Source: Gordonia insulae (GTDB lineage: Bacteria > Actinomycetota > Actinomycetes > Mycobacteriales > Mycobacteriaceae). Taken from it: a stretch of DNA of 64,000 nt. Position numbers and translations under genes: made by a program. A model generated the notes under the pieces. It searched no databases and was not told the origin of the DNA. It was given only the letters and a program-made list of their open reading frames with translations. Of this stretch, positions 51,690 to 61,217 are shown in pieces (the first letter of the stretch is position 1; each line of letters starts with the position of its first letter). The stretch spans positions 4,588,001 to 4,652,000 of the forward strand of contig NZ_CP033972.1 in the NCBI RefSeq assembly GCF_003855095.1, read 5' to 3'.

Positions 51690-53926
51690 CACGGTCCACC
51701 GATACCGCTGTCGGGCAGAGGATCTGTCCCCTCTGTGAGTCGTGCTGCGGCCTGATGGTCGAGCTGTCCGGCCGTGCCATCGTGGGTGTCGCGCCGAACC
51801 CCGCGGACTTGATGAGTGCGGGGCACAGCTGCGCCAAGGGTCTGGGGCTCGGGCGGATCGAAGGCGACCCGGAACGGATCCGGACACCGCTGCTCCGCAC
51901 CGCCGATGGCGGTTTCCGTGAGGCCACCTGGGACGAGGCGTTCGCGGAGATCGAACGCCGGCTGCCGGCTTTCACCGTGGACGATCCAGGTAGTTGCGCC
52001 ATCTACCACGGTAATCCGGCCGCCCACCACCTGGATGCGACGTTCTACCTGGGTGAGCTGATCGCAGCACTGCGCACCCGCAACATCTACTCGCCGGCCA
52101 GCGTGGACACCTGGCCGAAGAACCTCGCCCACATGCTGCTGTACGGAACCGGCCTGGGGATGACCCTGCCCGACCTTGACCGCACCGACTACCTGCTGAT
52201 CCTCGGCTCGAATCCGTTGGTGTCGAACGGCAGCACCGTGACCGCGCCCGGCATGCATCGCCGACTGGCGGAATTGCGAGAACGGGGCGGCACGCTCGTC
52301 GTCGTCGATCCGGTGCGCACGCGCACGGCCGAGGTGGCGGACGTGCACGTTCCGATCCGGCCCGGAACCGACGCACAGTTCCTGCTCGGGGTGTTGTCGG
52401 TGATCGCCACCGAGGGCCTCGCCCGGGCCGACCGTATCCCGGACGTGGTCGACGGCGTGGAGACCGTACTGGAGCTGGCCGCCCAATTCGACCCCGAACA
52501 GATGGCGGCCTCCTGCGGAATCGACCTCGATCTGATCCGGAACGTGGCCCGCGGATTCGCGGGAGCGCCTGCCGCGGTGGCCCATTCGCGGATCGGAACC
52601 TGCATGCAGGAGTTCGGGACACTCGCGAACTGGCTCGTCGAGGTGCTCACCATAGTCACCGGGAACCTGGATCGCCCTGGTGGAGCGATGTTCTCGCTCC
52701 CTGCCGCCGGCGGCCAGAACACCTGGCCCGTCACGAGGCCGCCGAGGCTCATGTTCGACCGGTGGCGGTCCCGGGTACGGGGATTGCCCGAGGCGATGGG
52801 AGAACTGCCGGCGGTCTGCTTCGCAGAGGAGATCCTCACTCCCGGCGCGGGCCGAACGCGTGCACTGATCACACTCGCGGGCAACCCGGCCCGTTCCCTT
52901 CCCAACAGCGGCGCGATCGAAGAGGCGCTCGAGGCGCTGGACTTCATGGTCTCCGTGGACTGCTACCTGAACGAGACCACTCGGTACGCGGACGTCATCC
53001 TGCCGCCGCCGCCGGTGATCACGCGAGGCCATCACGATGTGACCCTCTCCCACTTCCAGATCCGTAACGTCGCCCGGTACACACCGCCGCTGATCCCCCT
53101 CGGCGTCGGAGAGATGTCGGAGTGGCACATCCTGCTCCGGCTGGCCGCGATCGCCAAGGGCACACCGGACCGGCCCGTGGCCGAGATCGACGACGAGGTT
53201 GCTGCCGTCGCGACGCGACGTGCCGCGAGACTTGCGGGATGCGAGACCGACCGCGCCGCGGATGCCACGGCTGAACGCAGCGGACCTCAACGACTCCTCG
53301 ACCTGAGGCTACGGAGCGGGCCCTACGGTGACCGGTTCGGCCTCGAGCCAGGCGGACTGACCCTGGCAGCATTGGAGGATCGTCCCGACGGCATCGACTT
53401 CGGCCCACTGTCGCCACGATTACCGGAGGTGCTGCGCACGCCGAACGGCCGCATCGACCTGATGCCGGAGATGATCACCCGCGACCTGCCGCGACTGCGG
53501 ACGAGCCTGTCCCGGCCGGCTGACGGGTTGTTGTTGATCAACCGGCGGCAGCGACGCGGTATGAACTCGTGGCTGCACAATGCGCTACCGCAGCCGGATG
53601 ACAGCCAGTGCGCCTTGCTGATGAGTCCGGCGGACGCGGCCGAACATGGCCTGATGACGGGTGATCGGGTAGCGGTGTCGTCGCACGTCGCCACTGTCAC
53701 CGCCGAACTGCGCGTCGACCAGGCGCTACGCGCCGGCGTCGTGAGCATGCCACACGGATGGGGTCACGACGGGCCGGGACTGCGGACGTCGCGATCCGCG
53801 GCGGCTCCGGGCAGCAACTACAACGCGTTGGTTGACGACACCACCGACCTCGAGACACCTACGGCCTCACCGATCTTCAACGGCGTCCCCGTGACGGTGA
53901 CCCGCACGACCCAGGAGGAGCCCTGA
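51686..53926 (+). CDS. molybdopterin (bis-MGD) oxidoreductase 2
   Basis: A 746-residue paralogue. The [4Fe-4S] motif is ICPLCESCCGLM with Cys in GHSCAKGLGLG. The pterin region has LLILGSNPLVSNGSTVTAPG and LVVVDPVRTRTAEVADVHVP. The Mo-ligand position holds Asp141 in SVDTWPKN. The C-terminal domain has RRGMNSWLHNALPQ and SMPHGWGHDGPG. GTG 51686 overlaps the upstream stop (GTGA) and has GGAGAA at good distance; ATG 51671 is an alternative. Overlaps the ferredoxin/reductase start by 1 bp. Confidence 0.88.
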   Translation: MTRSTDTAVGQRICPLCESCCGLMVELSGRAIVGVAPNPADLMSAGHSCAKGLGLGRIEGDPERIRTPLLRTADGGFREATWDEAFAEIERRLPAFTVDDPGSCAIYHGNPAAHHLDATFYLGELIAALRTRNIYSPASVDTWPKNLAHMLLYGTGLGMTLPDLDRTDYLLILGSNPLVSNGSTVTAPGMHRRLAELRERGGTLVVVDPVRTRTAEVADVHVPIRPGTDAQFLLGVLSVIATEGLARADRIPDVVDGVETVLELAAQFDPEQMAASCGIDLDLIRNVARGFAGAPAAVAHSRIGTCMQEFGTLANWLVEVLTIVTGNLDRPGGAMFSLPAAGGQNTWPVTRPPRLMFDRWRSRVRGLPEAMGELPAVCFAEEILTPGAGRTRALITLAGNPARSLPNSGAIEEALEALDFMVSVDCYLNETTRYADVILPPPPVITRGHHDVTLSHFQIRNVARYTPPLIPLGVGEMSEWHILLRLAAIAKGTPDRPVAEIDDEVAAVATRRAARLAGCETDRAADATAERSGPQRLLDLRLRSGPYGDRFGLEPGGLTLAALEDRPDGIDFGPLSPRLPEVLRTPNGRIDLMPEMITRDLPRLRTSLSRPADGLLLINRRQRRGMNSWLHNALPQPDDSQCALLMSPADAAEHGLMTGDRVAVSSHVATVTAELRVDQALRAGVVSMPHGWGHDGPGLRTSRSAAAPGSNYNALVDDTTDLETPTASPIFNGVPVTVTRTTQEEP

Positions 53927-55560
53927 TGGCCTACGTGGTCACGCAGAACTGTTGCAACGATGCGACGTGCGTCGCCGTGTGCCCGGTCGACTGCATCCAC
54001 CCGACGCCCGCCGAGCGCGAGTACAAGCGCACCGAGATGCTGTACATCGATCCGGACACCTGTATCGATTGCGGAGCATGCTCTGACGTGTGCCCGGTGG
54101 ACGCCATCGTCCCCGGCGACGAGATCGCACCCGACATCGATTTCTACCGAGAGCTGAACGCCGAGTATTTTCGGCATCACCCGCGCGAGACACCTCTGGG
54201 TGCGCATGTCCAGCCACTTCCGCTGACGGTCGCGACCTCCGGCGTCGCCGACCCGCCTCCGCTGCGCGTCGCGATCGTGGGGTCCGGACCATCGGCGTTC
54301 TACGCGGCCGAGGAGTTGCTGGCCCGGCGTGACATCGCCGCCGAGATCACGATGTTCGAGAAGCTCCCCGTCGCAGGCGGTCTCGTGCGCTTCGGCGTGG
54401 CACCGGATCATTGGCACACCAAGACCGTCGACCGGGTGTTCGACCGCACCGCGCGGCGAGAAGGTTTCACCTTCCACCTCGGCGTCGAGGTGGGACGCGA
54501 CGTCACCGTCGACGAACTGATGACCCACCACCATGCGGTGATACACGCATCGGGAGCGGCGGGCGACCGGCGTCTCGGCGTCCCCGGCGAGAATCTCTCC
54601 GGCAGTCACGCCGCGCGGGAGATGGTGGCGTGGTACAACGGTCACCCCGACCACGCCGACCACACCTTCGACCTGACAGGGCATCGCGCCGTCGTCGTCG
54701 GCAACGGTAACGTGGCATTGGACGTCGCCCGGATTCTCGTCTCGGACCCCGAATCCCTGCGCAGCACCGACATCGCCGATCACGCACTCTCCGCACTCGT
54801 CGACAACCGGATCGAGGAAGTGGTGGTGCTCGGGCGACGCGGACCCGAGCACGCCGCCTGCACCACTCCGGAACTCCTCGCTCTCGGGTCTCTGCCGGGG
54901 ATCGACGTGCTCGTCGACGGTCCCCTGCACGTGGGCATGGACGCGCCGATGAAGATGAGGATCCTCGCCGACTACGCCGGACGGACGCCCACCCCGGGCA
55001 ATCGGCGTATCGTTCTCCGATTCGGTTGCAAGCCTGAGGAAGTCGTCGGCGTGGAGCATGTCGAGTCGCTGATCGTCGCGGACACCGACACCGGCGTGAC
55101 CGAGAAGATCGTGTGCGGGCTGGTGCTCCGAGCGATCGGTTACCGGGGCACGCCCATCGCAGGGCTCCCGTTCGACGACGAAGCGTTCACGGTGGGCAAT
55201 GTCGCGGGTCGCGTCGTCGTGCCGGAGACGAGCGAGCCGGTCGTGGGGCAGTACGTCGCGGGCTGGATCAAACGAGGAGCGACCGGAGTGATCGGCACCA
55301 ACCGCTACTGTGCCGCCGAGACTGTCGAGTCCCTTCTCGACGATCACCGTGCGGGCCGGCTCGCTGCACCGACCGCGTCGTCGGCAGATCTGACGGCGCT
55401 CGTGCACGCGCGACGACCCGATGCGCTCGGTGGTGGCGATTGGCGCGCGATCGACCGCCACGAGCGCGAGCAGGGCCGGGCCGCCGGGCGCCCGCGGGTG
55501 AAGATCGTCGACGCCACCGCGGCAGTCGATGTCGCGATCGCATCCAGAGCATCGCGATGA
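53926..55560 (+). CDS. ferredoxin-ferredoxin/NADP reductase fusion (FprB-like)
   Basis: A 544-residue fusion. Residues 1-70 are a bacterial 7Fe/8Fe-type ferredoxin (NCCNDATCVAVCPVDCIHP and CIDCGACSDVCPVDAI). The rest is an adrenodoxin-reductase-type flavoprotein with FAD motif VAIVGSGPSAFYAAEELLA and NADP motif AVVVGNGNVALDVARIL. Mycobacterial FprB has the same order. It is sandwiched between molybdoenzymes 2 and 3 with overlapping codons, so it should link them to NADP(H), in either direction. It could also serve the P450 or Rieske enzymes. Confidence 0.92.
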   Translation: MAYVVTQNCCNDATCVAVCPVDCIHPTPAEREYKRTEMLYIDPDTCIDCGACSDVCPVDAIVPGDEIAPDIDFYRELNAEYFRHHPRETPLGAHVQPLPLTVATSGVADPPPLRVAIVGSGPSAFYAAEELLARRDIAAEITMFEKLPVAGGLVRFGVAPDHWHTKTVDRVFDRTARREGFTFHLGVEVGRDVTVDELMTHHHAVIHASGAAGDRRLGVPGENLSGSHAAREMVAWYNGHPDHADHTFDLTGHRAVVVGNGNVALDVARILVSDPESLRSTDIADHALSALVDNRIEEVVVLGRRGPEHAACTTPELLALGSLPGIDVLVDGPLHVGMDAPMKMRILADYAGRTPTPGNRRIVLRFGCKPEEVVGVEHVESLIVADTDTGVTEKIVCGLVLRAIGYRGTPIAGLPFDDEAFTVGNVAGRVVVPETSEPVVGQYVAGWIKRGATGVIGTNRYCAAETVESLLDDHRAGRLAAPTASSADLTALVHARRPDALGGGDWRAIDRHEREQGRAAGRPRVKIVDATAAVDVAIASRASR

Positions 55561-57692
55561 CGCGCCACGTCCACACCTTCTGCCGCATCTGTGAGCCGGG
55601 ATGCGGTTTGCTCGCGGAGGTCGACGACGGCGACGACGGCGACGAGCAGATCGTCCGGCTGCAACCCGACCGGGAACACCCGGTGCATCGGGGCTTCTCC
55701 TGCCACAAAGGTGTGCACTACCTGCAGGTCCATCGCGACCCGGACCGGCTGGACCGGCCGCTGAAGCGGACCAACCCGCGCAGCGAGGAACGCGGAGTGT
55801 TCGAACCGGTCGAGTGGGACGACGCAGCCCGGGACATCGCAACACGACTCGGGGAACTCCGTAGCCGCCACGGCCGCAATGCCCTCGCCGTCTATCAGGG
55901 AAACCCGTCGGCGTTCAACGGCGCGTACTACGCCAACGCCGGGCGGATCGCCCGGGGATTCGACACCCGGATGCGCTTCAGCGCCGGTACCCAGGACACG
56001 TCCGCCAAATACGCGGCGAGCGAGGCGATCTACGGGGCGTCCATGGCGCACCCGATCCCGGATCTGCTGCACACCGACTACTTCCTGTGTCTCGGCAGCA
56101 ATCCGCAGGTCTCGCACATGACGCTGATCCACATCTCGGATCCGATGGCGAAGATCCGTGAGATCACCCGGCGCGGCGGGACGGTGTTGTTCGTCAATCC
56201 GCGACGAATCGAGTCGTCGTCACCAGAGACCGGCGACGTCCTGCTGGTCCGGCCGGACACCGACTTCTACTTTCTCGCAGCGGTCCTGCACGAGATCGTC
56301 TTCCGCATCGGATACGACCGGGACGCGGTGGAATCGCACGCCAGACATGTCGACGACGTGCTCGACTTCGTCCGTCGCTATCCCGTCGAGAGGGTGGCCG
56401 AGGTGGTGGGCGTGCCGGCTGAGGAGATCCGACGGGTCGCGGATGACTTCTGCTCGGCCCCGAGTGCGAGCATCTACATGGCGACCGGTGTGAACCAGGG
56501 TCGGCAGGGCGCTCTGGCCTACTGGATGCTCACCATGGTGAGTCTGTTCTCGGGCAATCTCGGCCGGCGGGGCGGCAACATCTACTCACGGGGTGTCGCG
56601 GACACCGTGCAGCACTCCACGCGTAAGCGGGAGGACCCGTTCTTCGACGGCCCCCTCGGCGAGATGCGCACCGTGAGCGGCGATCTGCCTGCAGCCCGGC
56701 TGGCGGAGTTCATCGAGGACCCGGCCGACCCGATCCGCGCGCTGATCGTGGTCTCGGGAAACCCGCTGCTGTCGGTCGGTGGAGACGGACGACTGCTTCG
56801 AGCACTGCGGTCACTGGAGCTGATCGTGACGATCGATCTGTACCGGACGGTCACCGGGGAACTCGCGGACTATGTTCTGCCGGCTACGGATTGGCTCGAA
56901 CGGGAGGATGTCAACGTCCTCAACACCATGGGTGTCGCGATGGAACCGTACGTCCAGTACACGCCCGCGGTCGTACCCTCGAAAGGGGAGCGACGCGACG
57001 ACTGGTGGATCCTGTCCCGCATCCAGCAGGAGATGGGTGTCGCAACGCTGCTCGACGATCCAGACCCTAATCCGTTCGCTGCGATCGACGCGATGATGGC
57101 GGGCTCCGGCCTGACGATCGAGGCGCTGTCGACCATGCCGTGCCAGACCGCGGTGTTGCCCCCGGCGGTACCGACGGATGTCTTCGACATCGCGGTTCAG
57201 CACGAGGACGGACTGATCGACTGCTGCCCGAACATTTTTCGTCGCTTCTTCCCGGTCGCCGAGCGCATCCTCGACGAGCTGTCGGCAGAACCGCCGGACC
57301 AGCTGAAGCTGATCACTCGTCGTACCAACTACATGGTCAACAGCTGGATGCACAACCTGCCCATCCTCAAGCACGGGGTACACCAGGACAATCCGCTGTG
57401 GATGAATCCGTGCGACGCGCACCGGCGTGGACTGGTCGAGGGCGATGACGTCGAGGTTCGGAACTCTCACGGACACGTCACCGCTGTTCTGGCGTACGAC
57501 GACGGACTGCGTGACGGCGTGGTGGCGATGACGCACGGGTGGGGTCAGCGAACGGCTCACGGTCTCGACGTGGCCCGTCGACACCCCGGCGTGAACGTCA
57601 ACCGCCTGGCGCCGACGGGAGCGGACGGCTACGACCCTCTCAGCAACCAGTCCCAGCTCACCGGGATCAACGTCGACGTCGTGAGGTGTTGA
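55557..57692 (+). CDS. molybdopterin (bis-MGD) oxidoreductase 3
   Basis: A 711-residue paralogue. The [4Fe-4S] motif is FCRICEPGCGLL with Cys in GFSCHKGVHYL. The pterin region has FLCLGSNPQVSHMTLIHISD and VLFVNPRRIESSSPETGDVL. Asp147 in TQDTSAKY occupies the Mo-ligand position. The C-terminal domain has RRTNYMVNSWMHNLPILKHG and VVAMTHGWGQRTAHGLDVAR. It starts at 55557, overlapping the reductase stop (ATGA); the longer frame from 55113 is a shadow. Last gene of the operon. Confidence 0.88.
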   Translation: MTRHVHTFCRICEPGCGLLAEVDDGDDGDEQIVRLQPDREHPVHRGFSCHKGVHYLQVHRDPDRLDRPLKRTNPRSEERGVFEPVEWDDAARDIATRLGELRSRHGRNALAVYQGNPSAFNGAYYANAGRIARGFDTRMRFSAGTQDTSAKYAASEAIYGASMAHPIPDLLHTDYFLCLGSNPQVSHMTLIHISDPMAKIREITRRGGTVLFVNPRRIESSSPETGDVLLVRPDTDFYFLAAVLHEIVFRIGYDRDAVESHARHVDDVLDFVRRYPVERVAEVVGVPAEEIRRVADDFCSAPSASIYMATGVNQGRQGALAYWMLTMVSLFSGNLGRRGGNIYSRGVADTVQHSTRKREDPFFDGPLGEMRTVSGDLPAARLAEFIEDPADPIRALIVVSGNPLLSVGGDGRLLRALRSLELIVTIDLYRTVTGELADYVLPATDWLEREDVNVLNTMGVAMEPYVQYTPAVVPSKGERRDDWWILSRIQQEMGVATLLDDPDPNPFAAIDAMMAGSGLTIEALSTMPCQTAVLPPAVPTDVFDIAVQHEDGLIDCCPNIFRRFFPVAERILDELSAEPPDQLKLITRRTNYMVNSWMHNLPILKHGVHQDNPLWMNPCDAHRRGLVEGDDVEVRNSHGHVTAVLAYDDGLRDGVVAMTHGWGQRTAHGLDVARRHPGVNVNRLAPTGADGYDPLSNQSQLTGINVDVVRC

Positions 57693-57706
57693 TCCTGAGC
57701 CGGATC

Positions 57707-57735
57707 TTGTCATCACAATCGAATGGCTTTAGATT
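57707..57735 (+). promoter_or_regulatory. acyl-CoA ligase promoter with CTAA-N5-TTAG site
   Basis: -35 TTGTCA (57707-57712), 17-bp spacer, -10 TAGATT (57730-57735). CGAATGGCTTTAG (57720-57732) overlaps the -10. Confidence 0.65.
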
Positions 57736-57831
57736 TACTGATGTGGCGCAGCACACGTTCCGAGCCGACGTGCGAACCGCCGGATCGGCGGTGGGACAAC
57801 CCGCCGCGCCGACACCCCTGGGAGGCAACCG

Positions 57832-59355
57832 ATGAGCGGTACCGTGATCGACGCACTCACCTACTGGGCGAAGATCGTTCCCGACCAGGCGGCCATCGAC
57901 TTCGCCGGTGACGTCGTCACCTATCGTGAGCTCAACACCTGGGCCGACGGCGTTGCGCACGACCTCGATGATCGCGGCGTCACCGCCGGAGACCGGGTCA
58001 GCTATCTCGGTGTCAACACGCTCGAGTGGTGCGTCGCCGCCATCGGAGCGATGAAGGTCGGGGCGATCTCGGCGCCGTTCAACCAGCGCATGCTGGCCGG
58101 CGAGCTGACCGTGCTCGTCGACGATTGCGAGCCCGCAGTGGTCTACTGCGACGCCGACCTCCGCGACCGCCTCGAGGAGGTTCACGCGGCGCGGGAGACC
58201 TTCGCGATCGCCGAGTTCGAGGCGAACGTCCGATCGTTGCGAGGTGTTGCACATGCGCCGTTCCGCGCCCCCGTCACGGAACAGTCCGACCCCACCGCGA
58301 TCGTGTTCACCAGTGGCACCACCGGCAAACCGAAGGGAGTGGTGTTCACCCATGCCACCATCGCCGGTGAGATGCACGAATGGTCGTTGATGGAACCGAT
58401 CGAGCAGAACGGCCTGCGGCCGCTGCTGGTGCTGCCGCTCTTCACCGCGGCCGGCATCATCTGGGGCATCTCCCGGACCGTGCTCCACGGCGGCACCCTC
58501 CTGCTGCAACCAGGGTTCGACCCTGCGTCCGCGTTGCGGGTGATGACCGACAGCAAGGCCACCACGTTGACCGGGCCGCCCATCCTCTTCGAGCAGATCT
58601 CCCGTGTCCCGGGCTTCGATGACACGGACCTGAGTCACCTGACCACCGCACACGTCGGTGGCGCGCGCGTACCGTCGGCTCTGGTCGGAACCTGGCTCGC
58701 CCGCGGTGTGCAATTGCGACAGATATACGGCCAGACCGAGATCGGCGGATCGGCCACCGCGATGCCCCGCCACGAGGCGGCCCAGCATCCGGACAAATGC
58801 GGATTCGGTGGCATCTTCACGAAGATCCGTGTGGTCGATGCGGACGGGAAGGAGTGCCGACCCGACGAAGTGGGACAGATCCTCCTGCGTGGCCCCGGCA
58901 TGATGCCGGGGTACTGGCGCAACGATGACGCCACCCGGGCCGCCCTCATCGACGGATGGCTACACACCGGCGATCTCGGGAAGCTCGACGAGAACGGCTA
59001 TCTGACGTTCGTCGATCGGCTCAAGGACATGATCATCTCCGGCGGCCTCAACATCTCACCGGCAGAGATCGAGCAGGTCATCAATCGGATGCCGGGCGTC
59101 GAGGAGGTCGCCGTCATCAGCGTTCCCGACGACAAGTTCGGCGAGACGCCCGCTGCGATCGTCAAGAAGGTCACCGGCCTCACCGAGATCGACGTCGTCG
59201 AGTTCTGCAATCGGAATCTCGCCGACTACAAGGTGCCGCGCTATGTCGTCTTCGTCGACTCCGGTCTGCCTCGGATGGCCAGCGGCAAGATCTCGAAGCG
59301 AGAACTCCGCGACACCTATTCGGATGTGCCCCAGACCTACCCGAAGGTCCGCTGA
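57832..59355 (+). CDS. acyl-CoA ligase (AMP-forming)
   Basis: A 507-residue ANL enzyme: FTSGTTGKPKGVVFTHATIA, IYGQTEIGGSATAMPRHEAA, DGWLHTGDLGKLDENGYLT, DRLKDMIISGGLNISPAEIE and catalytic Lys in MASGKISKRELRDTY. It is closest in the window to the ligase at 28727. It starts an operon with an SDR (2 bp gap) and an enoyl-CoA hydratase. A GGGAGG ribosome site precedes the ATG. Confidence 0.92.
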   Translation: MSGTVIDALTYWAKIVPDQAAIDFAGDVVTYRELNTWADGVAHDLDDRGVTAGDRVSYLGVNTLEWCVAAIGAMKVGAISAPFNQRMLAGELTVLVDDCEPAVVYCDADLRDRLEEVHAARETFAIAEFEANVRSLRGVAHAPFRAPVTEQSDPTAIVFTSGTTGKPKGVVFTHATIAGEMHEWSLMEPIEQNGLRPLLVLPLFTAAGIIWGISRTVLHGGTLLLQPGFDPASALRVMTDSKATTLTGPPILFEQISRVPGFDDTDLSHLTTAHVGGARVPSALVGTWLARGVQLRQIYGQTEIGGSATAMPRHEAAQHPDKCGFGGIFTKIRVVDADGKECRPDEVGQILLRGPGMMPGYWRNDDATRAALIDGWLHTGDLGKLDENGYLTFVDRLKDMIISGGLNISPAEIEQVINRMPGVEEVAVISVPDDKFGETPAAIVKKVTGLTEIDVVEFCNRNLADYKVPRYVVFVDSGLPRMASGKISKRELRDTYSDVPQTYPKVR

Positions 59356-59357
59356 TC

Positions 59358-60101
59358 GTGACCGCGCCCCACCGGGTGGCGGTCGTGACCGGCGGCGGTC
59401 GCGGCATCGGCGCCGCGATCTCGAGGCGGTTGGCATCCGACGGATTCGCCGTCGCGGTCAACTACTCGTCGAGTCCATCGGACGCACAGCAGGTGGTCGA
59501 CGGGATCACCGCCGACGGCGGGAGCGCGGTCGCGATCCGCGCGGACGTCTCCGATCCCGGGCAGGCCGCGAACCTGATCGACACGACCACGGCCGAACTC
59601 GGAGCACCGACCGTCCTGGTGAACAACGCCGGGATGAACATCGCGGGTGCGGCCCGTAAGCAGTCACCCGGCGACTGGGACCGGGTGATCGGTGTCAATC
59701 TCAGTGGCGCCTTCTACTGTGCACATGCGGCCTTGTCGTACATGTACGAGAATGGCTGGGGGCGCGTGATTTTCGTCAGCAGTCCCTCCGGTGGGCGTCG
59801 ACCCTCACCGGGGATGAGCGCGTACTCCGCGGCCAAGGCCGGCCTGGTCGGGATGACCCGGTCGATGGCGCTCGAGGTAGCGCGCCGAGGCATCACGGTC
59901 AACACCGTCATGCCCGGATTCGTGGAGACCGACATCATCTCCTCCGGCGGTGCGAACGCTGCGGAAAGCCTTGCGGCGCACTGGCCCCGCATTCCCGCCG
60001 AGTCCATCGCCTCGACCATCTCGTTCCTCGTCAGCGAGGAGGGCGGGCATGTCTCGGGGGAAGAGGTAGGGGTGTGGCTCGGCGGGCCCGTCGGCGTGTG
60101 A
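59358..60101 (+). CDS. short-chain dehydrogenase (3-oxoacyl-ACP reductase-like)
   Basis: A 247-residue FabG-type SDR: VAVVTGGGRGIGAAISRRLA, VNNAGMNIAGAARKQSPGDW, catalytic Ser in FVSSPSGGRRPSPGMS, and YSAAKAGLVGMTRSMALEVA. Arg/Ser residues after the second strand (VNYSSSPSDAQQ) favour NADP. Likely a 3-hydroxyacyl-CoA dehydrogenase step between the hydratase and thiolase. GTG start 2 bp after the ligase stop. Confidence 0.88.
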   Translation: MTAPHRVAVVTGGGRGIGAAISRRLASDGFAVAVNYSSSPSDAQQVVDGITADGGSAVAIRADVSDPGQAANLIDTTTAELGAPTVLVNNAGMNIAGAARKQSPGDWDRVIGVNLSGAFYCAHAALSYMYENGWGRVIFVSSPSGGRRPSPGMSAYSAAKAGLVGMTRSMALEVARRGITVNTVMPGFVETDIISSGGANAAESLAAHWPRIPAESIASTISFLVSEEGGHVSGEEVGVWLGGPVGV

Positions 60102-60153
60102 CGGGCCACGTCGGCGACGCCGATGCTGTGAGATCACGAGGAGAGGGCAGACG

Positions 60154-60963
60154 ATGGCAGAGATGATCGTGACCGAACGGCCACGACCCGGGGTCCTGGT
60201 GATCCGACTGAATCGCGCTGACGCGCTGAACGCGATGAACGTGGAGTTGGTCGACGCTCTACACGCCGTGTTGGCCGAGGTCAGGCACGACTCCGAGACG
60301 CGGGCGATCGTGTTGACCGGCAACGGCAGGGCCTTCTGCGCGGGCATCGACCTGCGTGGCTACGGCACCCCACCCGGGGCCGCCGAGGGTGAGGGGCGGG
60401 CACAGGCGGGTATGCGCGTCCAGCAGCACATCGCCTCGCTTGTCGAGGCGTTCCGGGGTGCCCGGCCGCCGGTCGTCGCGGCGATCAACGGGGCTGCCGC
60501 GGGCGGGGGCATGGCCCTCGCGCTGATGGCCGATGTGCGGATCATGGCCGACACGGCCGCGCTGCACGCGTCGTTCATCAACCGTGGGCAGTCGAGTTGC
60601 GACATCGGCGTCAGTTGGCTGCTTCCGAGGATGATCGGATTCTCCAGGGCCGCAGAGATTCTGCTCACCGGACGTCCCGTCGATGCCGCCGAGTGCGAGC
60701 GTGTCGGGATCGTGTCGTCAGTTGAGTCCGCGGAGTCGCTGCTCGACAAGGCCCTCGACACCGCCGAGAACATCGCCCGCAACAGCCCGTTCGGGGTGTG
60801 GATGACCAAGGAGGTGATGTGGTCCAACCTCGAGGTACCGAGCCTGCGTGCCGCGATCGACCTGGAGAACCGGACACAGATCCTCGCGGCGATGACCAAG
60901 GATCATCGCGAGGCCGTCCACTCGTTCTTGGAGAAGCGGCCTCCCGTTTATCGCAACCACTGA
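60154..60963 (+). CDS. enoyl-CoA hydratase/isomerase
   Basis: A 269-residue crotonase-family protein: LTGNGRAFCAGIDLRGYGTP and PPVVAAINGAAAGGGMALAL form the oxyanion hole, followed by SSCDIGVSWLLPRMIGFSRA and LLTGRPVDAAECERVGIVSS. It should hydrate an enoyl-CoA in the same beta-oxidation cycle as the adjacent ligase and SDR. A GAGGAGAGGG ribosome site precedes the ATG. Confidence 0.9.
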   Translation: MAEMIVTERPRPGVLVIRLNRADALNAMNVELVDALHAVLAEVRHDSETRAIVLTGNGRAFCAGIDLRGYGTPPGAAEGEGRAQAGMRVQQHIASLVEAFRGARPPVVAAINGAAAGGGMALALMADVRIMADTAALHASFINRGQSSCDIGVSWLLPRMIGFSRAAEILLTGRPVDAAECERVGIVSSVESAESLLDKALDTAENIARNSPFGVWMTKEVMWSNLEVPSLRAAIDLENRTQILAAMTKDHREAVHSFLEKRPPVYRNH

Positions 60964-60980
60964 CCGGAACCCCTGCCCGC

Positions 60981-61046
60981 TCTTCCCCCGGGTATGCGTT
61001 CCTCCTCCGCCTGCACGTGGGGGACGAAGCGATACCCGGGGGAAGA
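60981..61046. terminator. long hairpin after enoyl-CoA hydratase
   Basis: Two 21-nt arms, 60981-61001 and 61026-61046, pair over about 18 positions, including a perfect TCTTCCCCCGGGTAT / ATACCCGGGGGAAGA block, around a 24-nt loop. It sits 17 bp after the stop, without a U-tract. Confidence 0.6.
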
Positions 61047-61100
61047 ACTACCTGCTGATCTTCGACGTCGCCATGACAACGTCATGCCCCCCGCCCGCTC

Positions 61101-61140
61101 CTGACAGCCCGGCGCGTGCGCGATAATCTAAAGCCATTAG
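61101..61140 (+). promoter_or_regulatory. thiolase operon promoter with CTAA-N5-TTAG site
   Basis: -35 CTGACA (61101-61106), 17-bp spacer, -10 TAATCT (61124-61129). CTAAAGCCATTAG (61128-61140) has perfect CTAA/TTAG ends and begins at the -10. Confidence 0.65.
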
Positions 61141-61217
61141 CCTAGGTTTGTGAGGATGATCGTGAAACGCTGTACACCCGCGCACCCGGCCGCTGCGAAC
61201 CTGGAGGCGGCGCGACC

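Noticed and set aside
50876..53290. 804-codon open frame on the minus strand
   Set aside because: It is antisense to molybdoenzymes 1 and 2, which carry intact cluster and pterin motifs. The frame is Arg/His/Gly-rich with no domain; long antisense frames are expected at this GC content.
53818..55845. 675-codon open frame on the minus strand
   Set aside because: It is antisense to the ferredoxin/NADP reductase fusion, whose ferredoxin and Rossmann motifs are clear. The antisense product has no recognisable domain.
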